Numbered from the stretch's first letter, positions 9,513 to 17,951 are shown. The stretch is DNA of 64,000 nt from Ruminococcaceae bacterium UBA1767 (GCA_002315505.1 DCGX01000074.1:4756-68755), one strand, 5' to 3'. Notes: generated from the sequence alone by a model not told the origin. Program-made: numbers and translations.

Positions 9513-9809
9513 ATGAATGTTGAAATAAATAAAATCGGAACAGATACGGAAATAATCCTTGAATCAAGACTTGATGCTGTAACTTCATCATCGGTAGATG
9601 AGATTATTCAAAAGGAAATTGATGTGTTGGAAGGTTCACTGATTATCAACTTGAAAAATGTTGACTATGTTTCGTCTATGGGACTCAGAACCTTTGTTGC
9701 TGCATATAAAAAAATGAACGGCAAAAAGATGATATTAAGCAACGCCAACACTTCAGTTAAGGAAGTTATAAAAATGACGGGACTTTCTTCGTTATTTGTT
9801 TTAGAGTAA
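9513..9809 (+). CDS. STAS-domain protein, SpoIIAA-like anti-sigma-factor antagonist
   Basis: 98 residues, about the length of a single STAS domain. The segment NVDYVSSMGLRTFV matches the conserved loop that carries the phosphorylatable serine in SpoIIAA/RsbV proteins, here within Val-Ser-Ser-Met-Gly. Family members bind an anti-sigma kinase unless phosphorylated. The gene starts 17 bp after the synthetase stop, behind AAGGCAGG, with no terminator between, so it is probably co-transcribed. No partner anti-sigma kinase or PP2C phosphatase lies nearby. Whether it regulates the synthetase or is a bystander cannot be told from sequence. Confidence 0.85.
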   Translation: MNVEINKIGTDTEIILESRLDAVTSSSVDEIIQKEIDVLEGSLIINLKNVDYVSSMGLRTFVAAYKKMNGKKMILSNANTSVKEVIKMTGLSSLFVLE

Positions 9810-9835
9810 GATATTTCAAAAGTGAATTGAGAATC

Positions 9836-9866
9836 AAAAAAGGACTGCAAAATCGCAGTCCTTTTT
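9836..9866. terminator. Bidirectional Rho-independent terminator between convergent genes
   Basis: An A-run, a 9-bp stem (AAGGACTGC at 9840-9848 with its complement from 9855), a 6-nt loop and a T-run give a symmetrical terminator that serves the STAS gene on the plus strand and the symporter gene on the minus strand. Confidence 0.85.
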
Positions 9867-9877
9867 GATGTTATTTT

Positions 9878-11380
9878 TTATTTATTATCCTTGAATGAAA
9901 GCATAGGCTCAACATTTTTATTTTTGATGTTTCTGTCAACATAGTTCTTTGTGATTTTTGAAACAAGCGGGAACAGACAAACAACACCGATTAAGTTCGG
10001 TATCATCATAAGTCCGTTGAAAGTGTCCGAAATATCCCATGCGAGCGATGAGGAAAGAACCGCACCGAGGATAACTGTCAAAACATGAATGATTTTGAAA
10101 ACAATAACACTCTTTGAACCGAAAAGATATTCCCATGCCTTTGAACCATAGTGGTCCCATCCAAGAACAGTTGTGAATGCAAAAAGGAGCATTGCAAGAG
10201 CGATGAATTTCTCGCCGAGTCCTGCGAAAGAGAAAACTGAGTTGAATGCGGTTGCAACAAGTGTTGCATCTGAACAGGCAGCTGTACCGTTTTCAAGATT
10301 ATATACACCCGAGGTGAGGATAACAAGGGCTGTCATTGTGCAGACTACCATTGTGTCGGCAAACACCTCAAAGATTCCCCACATACCCTGCTTAACAGGC
10401 TCTGTTACGTTTGAATTTGAGTGAACCATAACAGATGAACCAAGACCTGCTTCATTTGAGAAAACTCCACGCTTGAAGCCCTGAGTGATTACGGTGCTGA
10501 CAACAAAACCAATACCACCGCCGAGTGCGGCAACAGGCTTGAATGCGTTAACGAAAATTGCCTTGAGTGCAGGGAGAATGCTTTCATAGTTTACGCCGAT
10601 AACAACCAATGAACCGAGAACGAACATTACAACCATAAACGGAACTACCTTTTCTGCAAAGGAAGCAATTCTTTTAAGACCGCCCAAAACAATGAGTGCA
10701 TTTAAAACCATAAGTGCGATACCGAGAATAAGTGCATAAACGGAAACATCACCGAATGCTTTTGCTTCAATAAGGCTCTTTACAGGGAAAGCAGATTCAA
10801 TGTTGAGCACGATTTTATTAACCTGTCCCATTGAACCGATACCGAATGAAGCGAACATCGTGAAGATTGAGAACACAATAGCAAGAACACGACCGATTGT
10901 CTTACAGCCTTTTTTGCCGCCGAGTCCGTCCTGAAGATAGTACATTGCACCGCCGGACCATTCACCGTTTGCGTTACGTCTGCGGAAAAAAATACCGAGA
11001 ACATTTTCTGAATAGTTTGTCATCATTCCGAAGAAAGCGGCAACCCACATCCAGAAAACTGCGCCTGCACCGCCGATACAGATAGCAGCTGCGACACCTG
11101 CAATGTTACCTGTTCCGACAGTAGCGGCAAGTGCGGTACACAAAGCCTGGAATGGTGAAATGGATTTAATATCATTTTTCTCGTGACCGATAACTTCTTT
11201 TTTAAACATACTTCCGATTGTGTTTTTCCACCAGTGACCAAGATGTGAAACCTGGAAGAATTTTGTTGCACAGGTCATAAGAATACCTGCACCGATTAAG
11301 ATGATGATACCTATCTTAACCCACACGAAGGTGTTGACGACATCGTTGATTTCTGCAATTTTCTGCAAAAGCTGTTCCAT
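9878..11380 (-). CDS. Alanine/glycine:sodium symporter, AGCS family
   Basis: 500 residues from the ATG at 11380, which is preceded by GTGAGG at normal spacing. A longer reading back to 11470 would run through leader hairpin sequence and is unlikely. The protein is strongly hydrophobic with about ten membrane segments. It has family signatures such as ALAATVGTGNIAGVA near the N-terminus, GGAMYYLQDGLG, and GVFSNEAGLGSS around residue 310. AGCS carriers import alanine or glycine with sodium. A tandem glycine riboswitch in the leader points to glycine as the regulating ligand and a likely substrate. The gene is monocistronic and ends at the bidirectional terminator shared with the STAS gene. Confidence 0.93.
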   Translation of the reverse strand: MEQLLQKIAEINDVVNTFVWVKIGIIILIGAGILMTCATKFFQVSHLGHWWKNTIGSMFKKEVIGHEKNDIKSISPFQALCTALAATVGTGNIAGVAAAICIGGAGAVFWMWVAAFFGMMTNYSENVLGIFFRRRNANGEWSGGAMYYLQDGLGGKKGCKTIGRVLAIVFSIFTMFASFGIGSMGQVNKIVLNIESAFPVKSLIEAKAFGDVSVYALILGIALMVLNALIVLGGLKRIASFAEKVVPFMVVMFVLGSLVVIGVNYESILPALKAIFVNAFKPVAALGGGIGFVVSTVITQGFKRGVFSNEAGLGSSVMVHSNSNVTEPVKQGMWGIFEVFADTMVVCTMTALVILTSGVYNLENGTAACSDATLVATAFNSVFSFAGLGEKFIALAMLLFAFTTVLGWDHYGSKAWEYLFGSKSVIVFKIIHVLTVILGAVLSSSLAWDISDTFNGLMMIPNLIGVVCLFPLVSKITKNYVDRNIKNKNVEPMLSFKDNK

Positions 11381-11399
11381 AAGATTGACCTCACTTTGT

Positions 11400-11445
11400 A
11401 AATAATAAAAGAATAAGTCGGGCAAAATTACGCATTTCACCCGAC
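11400..11445 (-). terminator. Leader terminator hairpin (riboswitch expression platform)
   Basis: On the minus strand GTCGGG (from 11445) pairs with CCCGAC (ending at 11417), extended inward by weaker pairs, and is followed by TTATTCTTTTATTATTT. It lies between the glycine aptamers and the symporter ribosome binding site, so it is a plausible conditional terminator. Confidence 0.65.
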
Positions 11446-11507
11446 CAAAAGTCAATCGTAATGTAAACACTCAAAACCCGCAATAATGCGAGAAAAGAAT
11501 TTACAAG

Positions 11508-11675
11508 CTTTGTCCTTTTGCCTGAGAGATTTGCATAAAGCATTGCCCCTTCGGCATCCAATTTAATGGAATTCTCCAAAGTGCTATCCGCCGACAGTCC
11601 CGTTCCTTATCGGAACACCTGAGAGTGTTACTCCTTCGGTTGCAGAGGCATTTCCAGCCGGTTTCATATAGCATA
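11508..11675 (-). ncRNA. Tandem glycine riboswitch upstream of the AGCS symporter
   Basis: On the minus strand two glycine-aptamer cores follow each other. The upstream one has CCGAAGGAGTAA (11639-11628) then CACTCTCAGGTG. The downstream one has GCCGAAGGGGCAA (11555-11543) then CTCTCAGGCAAAAGGAC. These are the hallmark conserved segments of the two-aptamer glycine riboswitch. It starts just inside the predicted transcription start, about 11683. This class normally turns its gene on when glycine is abundant. Aptamer edges are approximate. Confidence 0.93.
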
Positions 11676-11689
11676 TTCAATTTTGTAAG

Positions 11690-11718
11690 AGTATATCACC
11701 ACAAAATATTATTGTCAA
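11690..11718 (-). promoter_or_regulatory. Sigma-A-type promoter of the riboswitch-symporter transcript
   Basis: On the minus strand TTGACA (11718-11713) and TATACT (11695-11690) are separated by 17 bp, placing the transcription start just before the first aptamer. Confidence 0.8.
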
Positions 11719-11775
11719 CAGAAAAGAAGCAAATGCGACAAATTTTGTAGCAATTATCAAAAGAGCGTGATATTA

Positions 11776-12492
11776 TCAGCCTTCAGTTGTAACTTTTTTC
11801 TTTCTGCCTGTGTACCATTTAACGAAAAGTGACGCACACAAAGCGAAAACAAGAACAGGTAAAATATACAAAAGTGTTTTCGGGTCATTAAAATTACCCT
11901 TATTTCCTGCCAAAACCCAAAGCACGTTGAGAGGAATTACACCGAGGTTACCTGCGATGTAAAAGTTTTTTGCGCTGATACCCATTGCACCGAATACAAG
12001 GCTTGTAACATCACCTGGGATAAGACCGCTTGCTTTTGTGAGGAAAACGATAATGAATTCATTTTCACCTGCGAAATCATCAAATTTCTTAACCTTTGGA
12101 AATTTGTTCTTAAGTGTATCCGCCATGCCTTTTCCTGTAAATCTGCCGAGATAGTAAGGGATGATTGTGCTCAGAGCGATTGCAATCATATTAACGACTA
12201 TTGCAATCAGAATTCCGTGAGGTGTGTCTCTGAATAATATTCCCGATAAAACAAAGACGATTGACGGAGTGATTACAAGTGCGAATGCTTTAACAATTGT
12301 AAATCCGATAATGATTAATGCAACTGTAAGAGTGCTTCCCTGAATCCAACCCTTGAACTGCTCAACGTTGCTGACCGAAATGTTGTACTTTTTCATAAGA
12401 ATAAGTGCGGTTACAATCATTCCTGCCATGAAAACAATTGATGCAATCTGAAGTGCCTTGACTAATTTGTCATAATTCTTTTTCTTTTCCAT
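11776..12492 (-). CDS. TVP38/TMEM64 (VTT-domain) membrane protein
   Basis: 238 residues with about six hydrophobic segments: near 15-35, 55-80, 85-115, a re-entrant part around 150-175, and 205-225. The signatures YYLGRFTGKG and GLIPGDVTSLVFGAMGI match the VTT (DedA/TVP38-like) family. Members of this superfamily act in lipid movement or membrane homeostasis, but the substrate is not predictable. The ATG is preceded by AAGGAGA. It has its own promoter, so it is a single-gene transcript. I see no separate terminator at its 3' end before the riboswitch promoter. Confidence 0.85.
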   Translation of the reverse strand: MEKKKNYDKLVKALQIASIVFMAGMIVTALILMKKYNISVSNVEQFKGWIQGSTLTVALIIIGFTIVKAFALVITPSIVFVLSGILFRDTPHGILIAIVVNMIAIALSTIIPYYLGRFTGKGMADTLKNKFPKVKKFDDFAGENEFIIVFLTKASGLIPGDVTSLVFGAMGISAKNFYIAGNLGVIPLNVLWVLAGNKGNFNDPKTLLYILPVLVFALCASLFVKWYTGRKKKVTTEG

Positions 12493-12503
12493 AACATTCT
12501 CCT

Positions 12504-12517
12504 TTTAACACGTTAAA
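12504..12517. promoter_or_regulatory. Small inverted repeat between promoter and start, operator-like
   Basis: TTTAAC-AC-GTTAAA has perfect 6-bp arms around a 2-bp spacer. It lies at about the predicted transcription start of the TVP38 gene, where a repressor would block it. It is short and AT-rich, so chance is possible. Confidence 0.3.
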
Positions 12518-12521
12518 TCAA

Positions 12522-12550
12522 ATGATACAGTATTATTCGACATTAGTCAA
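12522..12550 (-). promoter_or_regulatory. Sigma-A-type promoter of the TVP38-family gene
   Basis: On the minus strand TTGACT (12550-12545) and TATCAT (12527-12522) are 17 bp apart. Confidence 0.65.
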
Positions 12551-12560
12551 GTATTTTTTA

Positions 12561-12598
12561 AAAAGAAAAAGCATTTACCTGATTTTGAGTAAATGCTT
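12561..12598 (-). terminator. Rho-independent terminator of the FAD-protein gene
   Basis: On the minus strand AAGCATTTAC and GTAAATGCTT form a stem around a 10-nt loop, followed by TTTCTTTTT. It lies just past the stop at 12606. Confidence 0.85.
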
Positions 12599-12605
12599 AG
12601 CTTCT

Positions 12606-13970
12606 TTATTCTGTAATCTGTCTTGCAACATAAACACCGCTTGCGGATGCGTGTGAAAGTGAATGAGTTACACCGCTTCCGTCACCGATGATGTATAGGC
12701 CCTTATGAGCCGTTTCAAGGTTGTTATCAATGTCAACCTGCATATTGTAGAATTTTACCTCAACACCGTAGAGAAGAGTGTCATCGTTTGCCGTGCCGGG
12801 TGCAATTTTGTCGAGTGCATAAATCATCTCAATGATTCCGTCAAGAATTCGCTTCGGAAGTACAAGGCTGAGGTCACCCGGAGTTGCGGCAAGTGTCGGA
12901 ACAACCGTGCCTTCCTCGATTCGCTTTTCATTGCTGCGTCTACCACGGACAAGGTCGCCGAATCTTTGCACCATAACTCCGCCACCGAGCATATTGGAAA
13001 GGCGTGCAACGCTTTCACCATAGCCGTTACTGTCTTTAAAAGGCTCAGAGAAATGCTTTGAAACGAGCAAAGCAAAGTTTGTGTTATCTGTCTGGAACTG
13101 AGGGTCCTCGTAGCTGTGTCCGTTAACGGTAACAATTCCGTTCGTATTTTCGTTAACTACCCGTCCTTTTGGATTCATACAGAAGGTTCTGACAAGGTCC
13201 TCGTAGTTCTTTGTTCTGTATACGATTTTGCTCTCGTAAAGCTCATCAGTAAGATGTGAGAATACAACGGCAGGAAGCTCAACACGTACACCGATATCAA
13301 CACGATTTGATTTTGTTTCGATGTTAAGCTCGGAGCAAACTGACTCCATCCATTTGCTTCCGCTTCGTCCTACGGAAACGATACAGTTTTTGCAGGCATC
13401 ATCACCCTTTTGATGAATAACTCTGAAGCCGTCATCTGTTTTCTCGATTTTCTCAGCTTTATCGTTAAAGAAGAAGGAAACCTTGTCTTTCAATTCATCG
13501 TAAATATTACCGAGAACGATATAGTTTTTATCTGTGCCGAGATGACGTACGGAAGCGTCAAGAAGATTGAGCTGATTCTGTACGCACACCTTCTTTACAC
13601 CTGAGCCTGCGGTAGAGTACAGCTTGGTGCCTTCGCCACCGTGACTCATGTTTATTTCGTCAACGTAGTGCATAAGCTCAAGTGCTTTTTTCTTGCCGAT
13701 AAATTCGTAAAGTGTTCCGCCGAAATCGTTTGTAATATTGTATTTGCCGTCAGAGAAAGCACCTGCACCACCGAAACCGTGCATAATTGCACAGGTTTTG
13801 CAGTTAATACAACTTTTAACCTTATCGCCATCGATAGGGCATTTTCTTTTGTCAAGAGGATGACCGGCTTCAATAACTGCGATTTTAAGGTCGGGATTTT
13901 TCTTCACAAGCTCGTATGCTGAAAAAATTCCACCCGGACCTGCACCGATAATTATTACGTCATAAAACAT
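12606..13970 (-). CDS. NAD(P)/FAD-dependent dehydrogenase, COG2509-type
   Basis: 454 residues. An N-terminal dinucleotide-binding fold has the motif IIIGAGPGG at 6-14 with an acidic residue ending the second strand (VIEAG). Cysteines cluster around residues 44-62 (KRKCPID, SCINCKTC), followed by a glycine-rich GFGGAGAFSDGK segment that is typical of COG2509 flavoproteins. The C-terminus has the second FAD-binding element, IIGDGSGVTHSL. The family is poorly characterised and its substrate is unknown. The ATG follows AGGTGAT and the gene stands alone between its own promoter and terminator. It is divergent from the alpha-galactosidase gene. Confidence 0.85.
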   Translation of the reverse strand: MFYDVIIIGAGPGGIFSAYELVKKNPDLKIAVIEAGHPLDKRKCPIDGDKVKSCINCKTCAIMHGFGGAGAFSDGKYNITNDFGGTLYEFIGKKKALELMHYVDEINMSHGGEGTKLYSTAGSGVKKVCVQNQLNLLDASVRHLGTDKNYIVLGNIYDELKDKVSFFFNDKAEKIEKTDDGFRVIHQKGDDACKNCIVSVGRSGSKWMESVCSELNIETKSNRVDIGVRVELPAVVFSHLTDELYESKIVYRTKNYEDLVRTFCMNPKGRVVNENTNGIVTVNGHSYEDPQFQTDNTNFALLVSKHFSEPFKDSNGYGESVARLSNMLGGGVMVQRFGDLVRGRRSNEKRIEEGTVVPTLAATPGDLSLVLPKRILDGIIEMIYALDKIAPGTANDDTLLYGVEVKFYNMQVDIDNNLETAHKGLYIIGDGSGVTHSLSHASASGVYVARQITE

Positions 13971-13999
13971 TAAATATCACCTACTTTATTATCAGATAT

Positions 14000-14028
14000 A
14001 ATATAACACTTTTTTGTAAAATTTGCAA
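14000..14028 (-). promoter_or_regulatory. Sigma-A-type promoter of the FAD-protein gene
   Basis: On the minus strand TTGCAA (14028-14023) and TATATT (14005-14000) are 17 bp apart. It lies back to back with the alpha-galactosidase promoter. Confidence 0.65.
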
Positions 14029-14046
14029 ATGAATTTGTAAAAATAA

Positions 14047-14075
14047 TTGTTATTATGTATGATTTTTGATATAAT
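14047..14075 (+). promoter_or_regulatory. Sigma-A-type promoter of the alpha-galactosidase gene
   Basis: TTGTTA at 14047-14052 and a perfect TATAAT at 14070-14075 are 17 bp apart. Because the promoter lies here, translation cannot begin at the TTG at 14047. Confidence 0.8.
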
Positions 14076-14103
14076 AAAATCAAATATGCAATTGGAGAAA
14101 ATT

Positions 14104-15942
14104 ATGGAAAACAGTAATATTATTATTAAAGATATTGTTAACACATCGGCTGAAAAAATATTCGTCGGTGATGTGCTTCTGTACGAATTGAATAGTCTTG
14201 AAGAAGCAGGACTTGATCCAAAAAACTGCGGCTTATTTCGCTCCGGCAGAATGAAAAACGATTTACCGTCGGTTTGTCGCTTCGGTAAATTCAATGATGC
14301 GATGAGGGATTGTATAGGCGAGGTAAAGGAATCGGGTGACGGCAAAGATGATTGCGACGGAAATATAATTGTCAGCGACCATCTTACAATTCTCGGAAAC
14401 GATGAAAAAGCATTGATGATTGCTTTCTCGGGCGGTGAGCATCATCTGGTAAGAACAGAAATAAATGTCGATTCAGACGGAAATTTTGTTAGCTTGAAAA
14501 CCTTTGCGGAGTTTAATTGCTATCTTAATCCGAATGAAAAAAGAACAACAGAAAAGCTGGAAGTTTTTATCACCGAAAACGTTTCAAATTCGATTAAAAA
14601 ATGGGCGACATACAGAGTAAAAAAATACGATGTTCATACGTTAAAATGTCCGTCGGTTTATTGTACCTGGTATTATTATGAGCGAACGGTTACAATGGAG
14701 GATGTCAGAATAAATCTTCAGAAAATCAAGGAAAAAAATCTTCCGTTTACCGTTTTTCAAATTGATGACGGATGGGAAATTCTTCCGGGCGAATGGTTGC
14801 CTGCTGATAAATTTCCAAGTGATATGAAAGCAGTTGCCGATGAAATAAAAGCATATGGATTAACTGCAGGAATATGGACCTGTCCGTTTGTGGCACATGA
14901 ACAAAGCTCTGTATGGAAAGCACATCCCGATTGGATATTAAGAGATACAAGCGGAAATCCATCAATATATAACGTGAATGGTACAGACCATTTTATTTTT
15001 GACATTACGATTGAAGAAACGTGGAATTATTTTGAAGAGCTGTACAGACATTTAACCTTTGATTGGGGATATACATATCACAAGCTCGATTTTACAAGAG
15101 CTCCGGTAATTGCCGAAAATGCCGTTTTTGCAAATCAGAATTTAACCATAATTGAGTGTTATCGCAGTGCTGTGAAAGCAATAAGAAGGGGAATGGGCGA
15201 CGAGTCATTTTTTCTTATGTGCGGTGGACTGTATGACCCTCTTATCGGTATCGTTGACGCACAGAGAGCAGGCAGTGACGTACTTTCAATGTGGAGCAAA
15301 ACCGTCAACAAAAATGGAAAGACTCTGCCCTACACAGTAAAGCAAAGTCTTCTCAGATACTATATGAATAACTGGTGGTACAATGACCCCGATGCACTTG
15401 TGATTCGCAAAAACGAAACAATGGAGCGTGGCACAAGACTTACATATGGTTTACTAACTGATGACGAGGTGAAAACCTGTACAATCAATCAGCTTCTCGG
15501 CGGCGGACTTGTCTGCTCGACAGAGCCACTTGATAAAATTGACGATGAGAGGCTTGCCAATCTTAATCATATTTTACCGATAAGAAATGTCGAAATTGAA
15601 ATTGTTGACCTGATGAACACAGACAGATATCCCGAAAGAATCCGGATAAAAGAAAAAAATAATCCGAATTCAGTTTACTTTGTTATTATAAACTGGGACG
15701 ATAATAATTCGATTTCTCCGAAAATAAAAATGAATGAAATTGCAGGTAATTATTTAGAATTATTTGAAGAAAAAATATATTTTGTCTGTGATTTTTATGC
15801 GAAAAAAATATATGAAAAATTAAATAAAAATTCGGAGATTATTTTAGAAAAAATACCGTCACACGCATCAACAATTTTAAAATTATCCGTCGATGACGGA
15901 CAGGATAAAAAAATAAATTATGATGGACATTATCTGATTTAA
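14104..15942 (+). CDS. Alpha-galactosidase-like glycoside hydrolase, GH36 family
   Basis: 612 residues from the ATG at 14104, which has GGAGA 7 nt upstream. The centre has the (beta/alpha)8 barrel features of GH36: QIDDGWE near 220, then GLTAGIWTCPFVA, then the nucleophile segment HKLDF with Asp329. A likely acid/base Asp392 lies in RAGSD. An N-terminal beta domain (about 1-190) and a C-terminal beta domain (about 530-612) flank the barrel as in the family. There is no signal peptide, so it would cleave alpha-galactosides already imported into the cell. It has its own promoter and a strong terminator, so it is monocistronic. Alpha-galactosidase is the likeliest activity, but GH36 also contains alpha-N-acetylgalactosaminidases. 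Confidence 0.85.
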   Translation: MENSNIIIKDIVNTSAEKIFVGDVLLYELNSLEEAGLDPKNCGLFRSGRMKNDLPSVCRFGKFNDAMRDCIGEVKESGDGKDDCDGNIIVSDHLTILGNDEKALMIAFSGGEHHLVRTEINVDSDGNFVSLKTFAEFNCYLNPNEKRTTEKLEVFITENVSNSIKKWATYRVKKYDVHTLKCPSVYCTWYYYERTVTMEDVRINLQKIKEKNLPFTVFQIDDGWEILPGEWLPADKFPSDMKAVADEIKAYGLTAGIWTCPFVAHEQSSVWKAHPDWILRDTSGNPSIYNVNGTDHFIFDITIEETWNYFEELYRHLTFDWGYTYHKLDFTRAPVIAENAVFANQNLTIIECYRSAVKAIRRGMGDESFFLMCGGLYDPLIGIVDAQRAGSDVLSMWSKTVNKNGKTLPYTVKQSLLRYYMNNWWYNDPDALVIRKNETMERGTRLTYGLLTDDEVKTCTINQLLGGGLVCSTEPLDKIDDERLANLNHILPIRNVEIEIVDLMNTDRYPERIRIKEKNNPNSVYFVIINWDDNNSISPKIKMNEIAGNYLELFEEKIYFVCDFYAKKIYEKLNKNSEIILEKIPSHASTILKLSVDDGQDKKINYDGHYLI

Positions 15943-15943
15943 A

Positions 15944-15979
15944 TTAAAACGGAACCGCTTTTGCACGGTTCCGTTTTGC
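15944..15979. terminator. Bidirectional Rho-independent terminator
   Basis: AAAACGGAACCG (15946-15957) and CGGTTCCGTTTT (15966-15977) form a 12-bp perfect stem including A and T runs. It serves both convergent genes. Confidence 0.9.
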
Positions 15980-15983
15980 TTAA

Positions 15984-17831
15984 TTATTTGTACAACTCTG
16001 AAATGTTTTTGATGTAGCCTTCCATCAGACTTGAACCACACTGTGTGCCGACTGTCATGAGCATACAGTTTGTCATGTCGCCCGGATTTTCTTTGTAGAA
16101 AATTGCAGTTGCGAGCATTGAGTGAGGTGTGCAGATGTCAGGGAACATATATCCGAGAGCATCGTTTGTGATGCCGAAAATAAGAACAGTTTTGTCACTG
16201 TCACCTGTGAGTGTACGAACTGTGTTGATTAATGAATCGTACTTCCAGTCTTCGCCTGTCCATGATGTAATACCTGTCCAGAGAGCTGTACCTGTGTAAC
16301 TTGGGTCTGTGCCGAATGCAAGAGCAGGTGAAACTTCGCCCGGAGCTGTAAGTATTGCGATATCGTTACCGATTTCCATATAATTTGTTTCAACCATTAC
16401 ACCGTAGCCTGATCTTGAGTTGTCATATTTAACAACATTTTCACCGAGAAGACCTGACATGCTTCCCCATGCCATAACACCGTTATCAAGCGGAAGAAGT
16501 GTCTGTGCATTTTTTATGTTCAAAACAGGAGCAACAGGAGTTGCCTTGTACTCTGAATTGAGAATGTGATGAGCAAGAAGATAACCCTTCTTCATATGAC
16601 CCTCGAGTGATTCTTCAAGATCGTCATACCATTTGTCAGCATATTTCTGACCGTAACGCTCTGCCCAGTCTTCCTTGGTAAGAGCATAATTTGCAACCCA
16701 CTTTGATGCTTCAACATCCTTTGCGTCACCCTCTGAATAGTCGATTGAAGGTGAACTTACAGATGCCTGTGCGCTCTGTGTGAATACGATATTGTAGCCT
16801 GCATCTTTAAGTGCAAGAGCCATGAAGTAAGGATAGTCTGCACACATCATGTGGTTATTATCCCATGCGCCGTAGGATGTCGGATGAGCACCGATATTTG
16901 AAATGAGTGTCTTTTCACCGCTTACGCCTTCAAAAATGAAGCATGAGAAATAATTCTTGGTCTTAGCACCGCTGTTCTGCTTGTCATTTGCTCCGCTGAC
17001 CTTGTCTGTTTCGAAGAACGAGAGCTTGCCGGACTCGAGCTTGCCGTATGCTTCCTTTGCACATTCAAAAGCTCTTGAACAGATTTTGTTTTCCATAGCT
17101 TCGCTTAAGGATCTGTCATAATCCGTGAACGGATTGAGTTTGTTGAGGAAAAGTGTAGGTATGCACATTCCCTGAATATCAAGCGCAGCATGACAGTGAG
17201 TAGCACTGACGTTACAGGCAAGAATATCGTCTGCTGTGATGCCGAAGCTCTTCAAAGCATCCTCAACATTCTTACGAACATCCATGCATGAGCCTGCTGT
17301 AAGACCAACACCGTCAACACTTACGAAAATGATGATATCGTCAACACCATTCTTGTTAGAGTCTGAACCATTTGAAAGAATAACCATATTCATCATCTGG
17401 TCTGTGTAGAGCTTGTTAACAAATGTCTGATATCCGCCTGTTGCACGAAGAATTTTAAGACACTGTCCGTTCGGGTCAGCCTTTCCGTCTGCATCGCAAC
17501 GCCAGCTTTCGGGAATGATGCTTCCGCGTGAAAAGCCTGCGCTCCAGCCGTCGCCTGTAACCTTGCCGTCTGTTCCGCTGTAGATGTAATCGTGGTCAGC
17601 CTGTGTGTACTCCTCGTATGTTGGAATACCCTTTGCAATAGTTGCTCTTTCAATCAAGCCGAAAAGTGCGTCGTGAAGAACACCGAAGAGGTTATCTACA
17701 ATGTGTGCGAACGAGCTGTATGGGGTCGGCTCTGTTTCAGCGTTATCACTTTTTGCAAAAGCGGAAACCGAGAACGAGCAAACCATAAGGATTGCCAATA
17801 AAACTGAAATGATTTTTTTACTTAATTTCAT
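15984..17831 (-). CDS. Secreted neutral-ceramidase-like amidohydrolase
   Basis: 615 residues. Residues 1-26 form a clear Sec signal peptide ending Ala-Phe-Ala. Residues about 41-62 form an unusual hydrophobic amphipathic stretch rich in Phe and Leu. The body resembles the neutral/alkaline non-lysosomal ceramidase family: an opening SAGFSRGSIIPES segment, a GYQTFVNKLYT part, THCHAALD at 211-218 corresponding to the metal-binding THTH region, and IGAHPTSYG with His316 followed by CADYP. Family enzymes hydrolyse the amide bond of ceramides or similar lipids. Substrate and activity are inferred from these motifs only, and overall similarity may be distant. Monocistronic, with its own promoter and a shared bidirectional terminator. 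Confidence 0.6.
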   Translation of the reverse strand: MKLSKKIISVLLAILMVCSFSVSAFAKSDNAETEPTPYSSFAHIVDNLFGVLHDALFGLIERATIAKGIPTYEEYTQADHDYIYSGTDGKVTGDGWSAGFSRGSIIPESWRCDADGKADPNGQCLKILRATGGYQTFVNKLYTDQMMNMVILSNGSDSNKNGVDDIIIFVSVDGVGLTAGSCMDVRKNVEDALKSFGITADDILACNVSATHCHAALDIQGMCIPTLFLNKLNPFTDYDRSLSEAMENKICSRAFECAKEAYGKLESGKLSFFETDKVSGANDKQNSGAKTKNYFSCFIFEGVSGEKTLISNIGAHPTSYGAWDNNHMMCADYPYFMALALKDAGYNIVFTQSAQASVSSPSIDYSEGDAKDVEASKWVANYALTKEDWAERYGQKYADKWYDDLEESLEGHMKKGYLLAHHILNSEYKATPVAPVLNIKNAQTLLPLDNGVMAWGSMSGLLGENVVKYDNSRSGYGVMVETNYMEIGNDIAILTAPGEVSPALAFGTDPSYTGTALWTGITSWTGEDWKYDSLINTVRTLTGDSDKTVLIFGITNDALGYMFPDICTPHSMLATAIFYKENPGDMTNCMLMTVGTQCGSSLMEGYIKNISELYK

Positions 17832-17861
17832 AATCTTTCCTCCAAAAATGATTATATACTT

Positions 17862-17890
17862 AATATATCACGTAAATAAATAGTATTCAA
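17862..17890 (-). promoter_or_regulatory. Sigma-A-type promoter of the ceramidase-like gene
   Basis: On the minus strand TTGAAT (17890-17885) and TATATT (17867-17862) are 17 bp apart, about 30 nt before the ATG, which is preceded by GGAGG. Confidence 0.65.
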
Positions 17891-17898
17891 GCATTTTA

Positions 17899-17927
17899 TT
17901 TACATCTTGTAAAATAAATGTTATAAT
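17899..17927 (+). promoter_or_regulatory. Sigma-A-type promoter of the AlkD-propeller-symporter-esterase operon
   Basis: TTTACA at 17899-17904 and perfect TATAAT at 17922-17927 are 17 bp apart. It lies back to back with the promoter on the other strand. Confidence 0.8.
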
Positions 17928-17951
17928 TAAAATAATTCGGAGGTGAGTTCT

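Noticed and set aside
11381..11470. Longer symporter with 30 extra N-terminal residues
   Set aside because: The extra part would be read from the leader hairpin region; the ATG at 11380 has a good ribosome site and gives the usual family N-terminus.
14047..14103. Alpha-galactosidase starting at the TTG at 14047
   Set aside because: TTG at 14047 is part of the -35 element and the -10 lies at 14070; the ATG at 14104 has a proper ribosome site.
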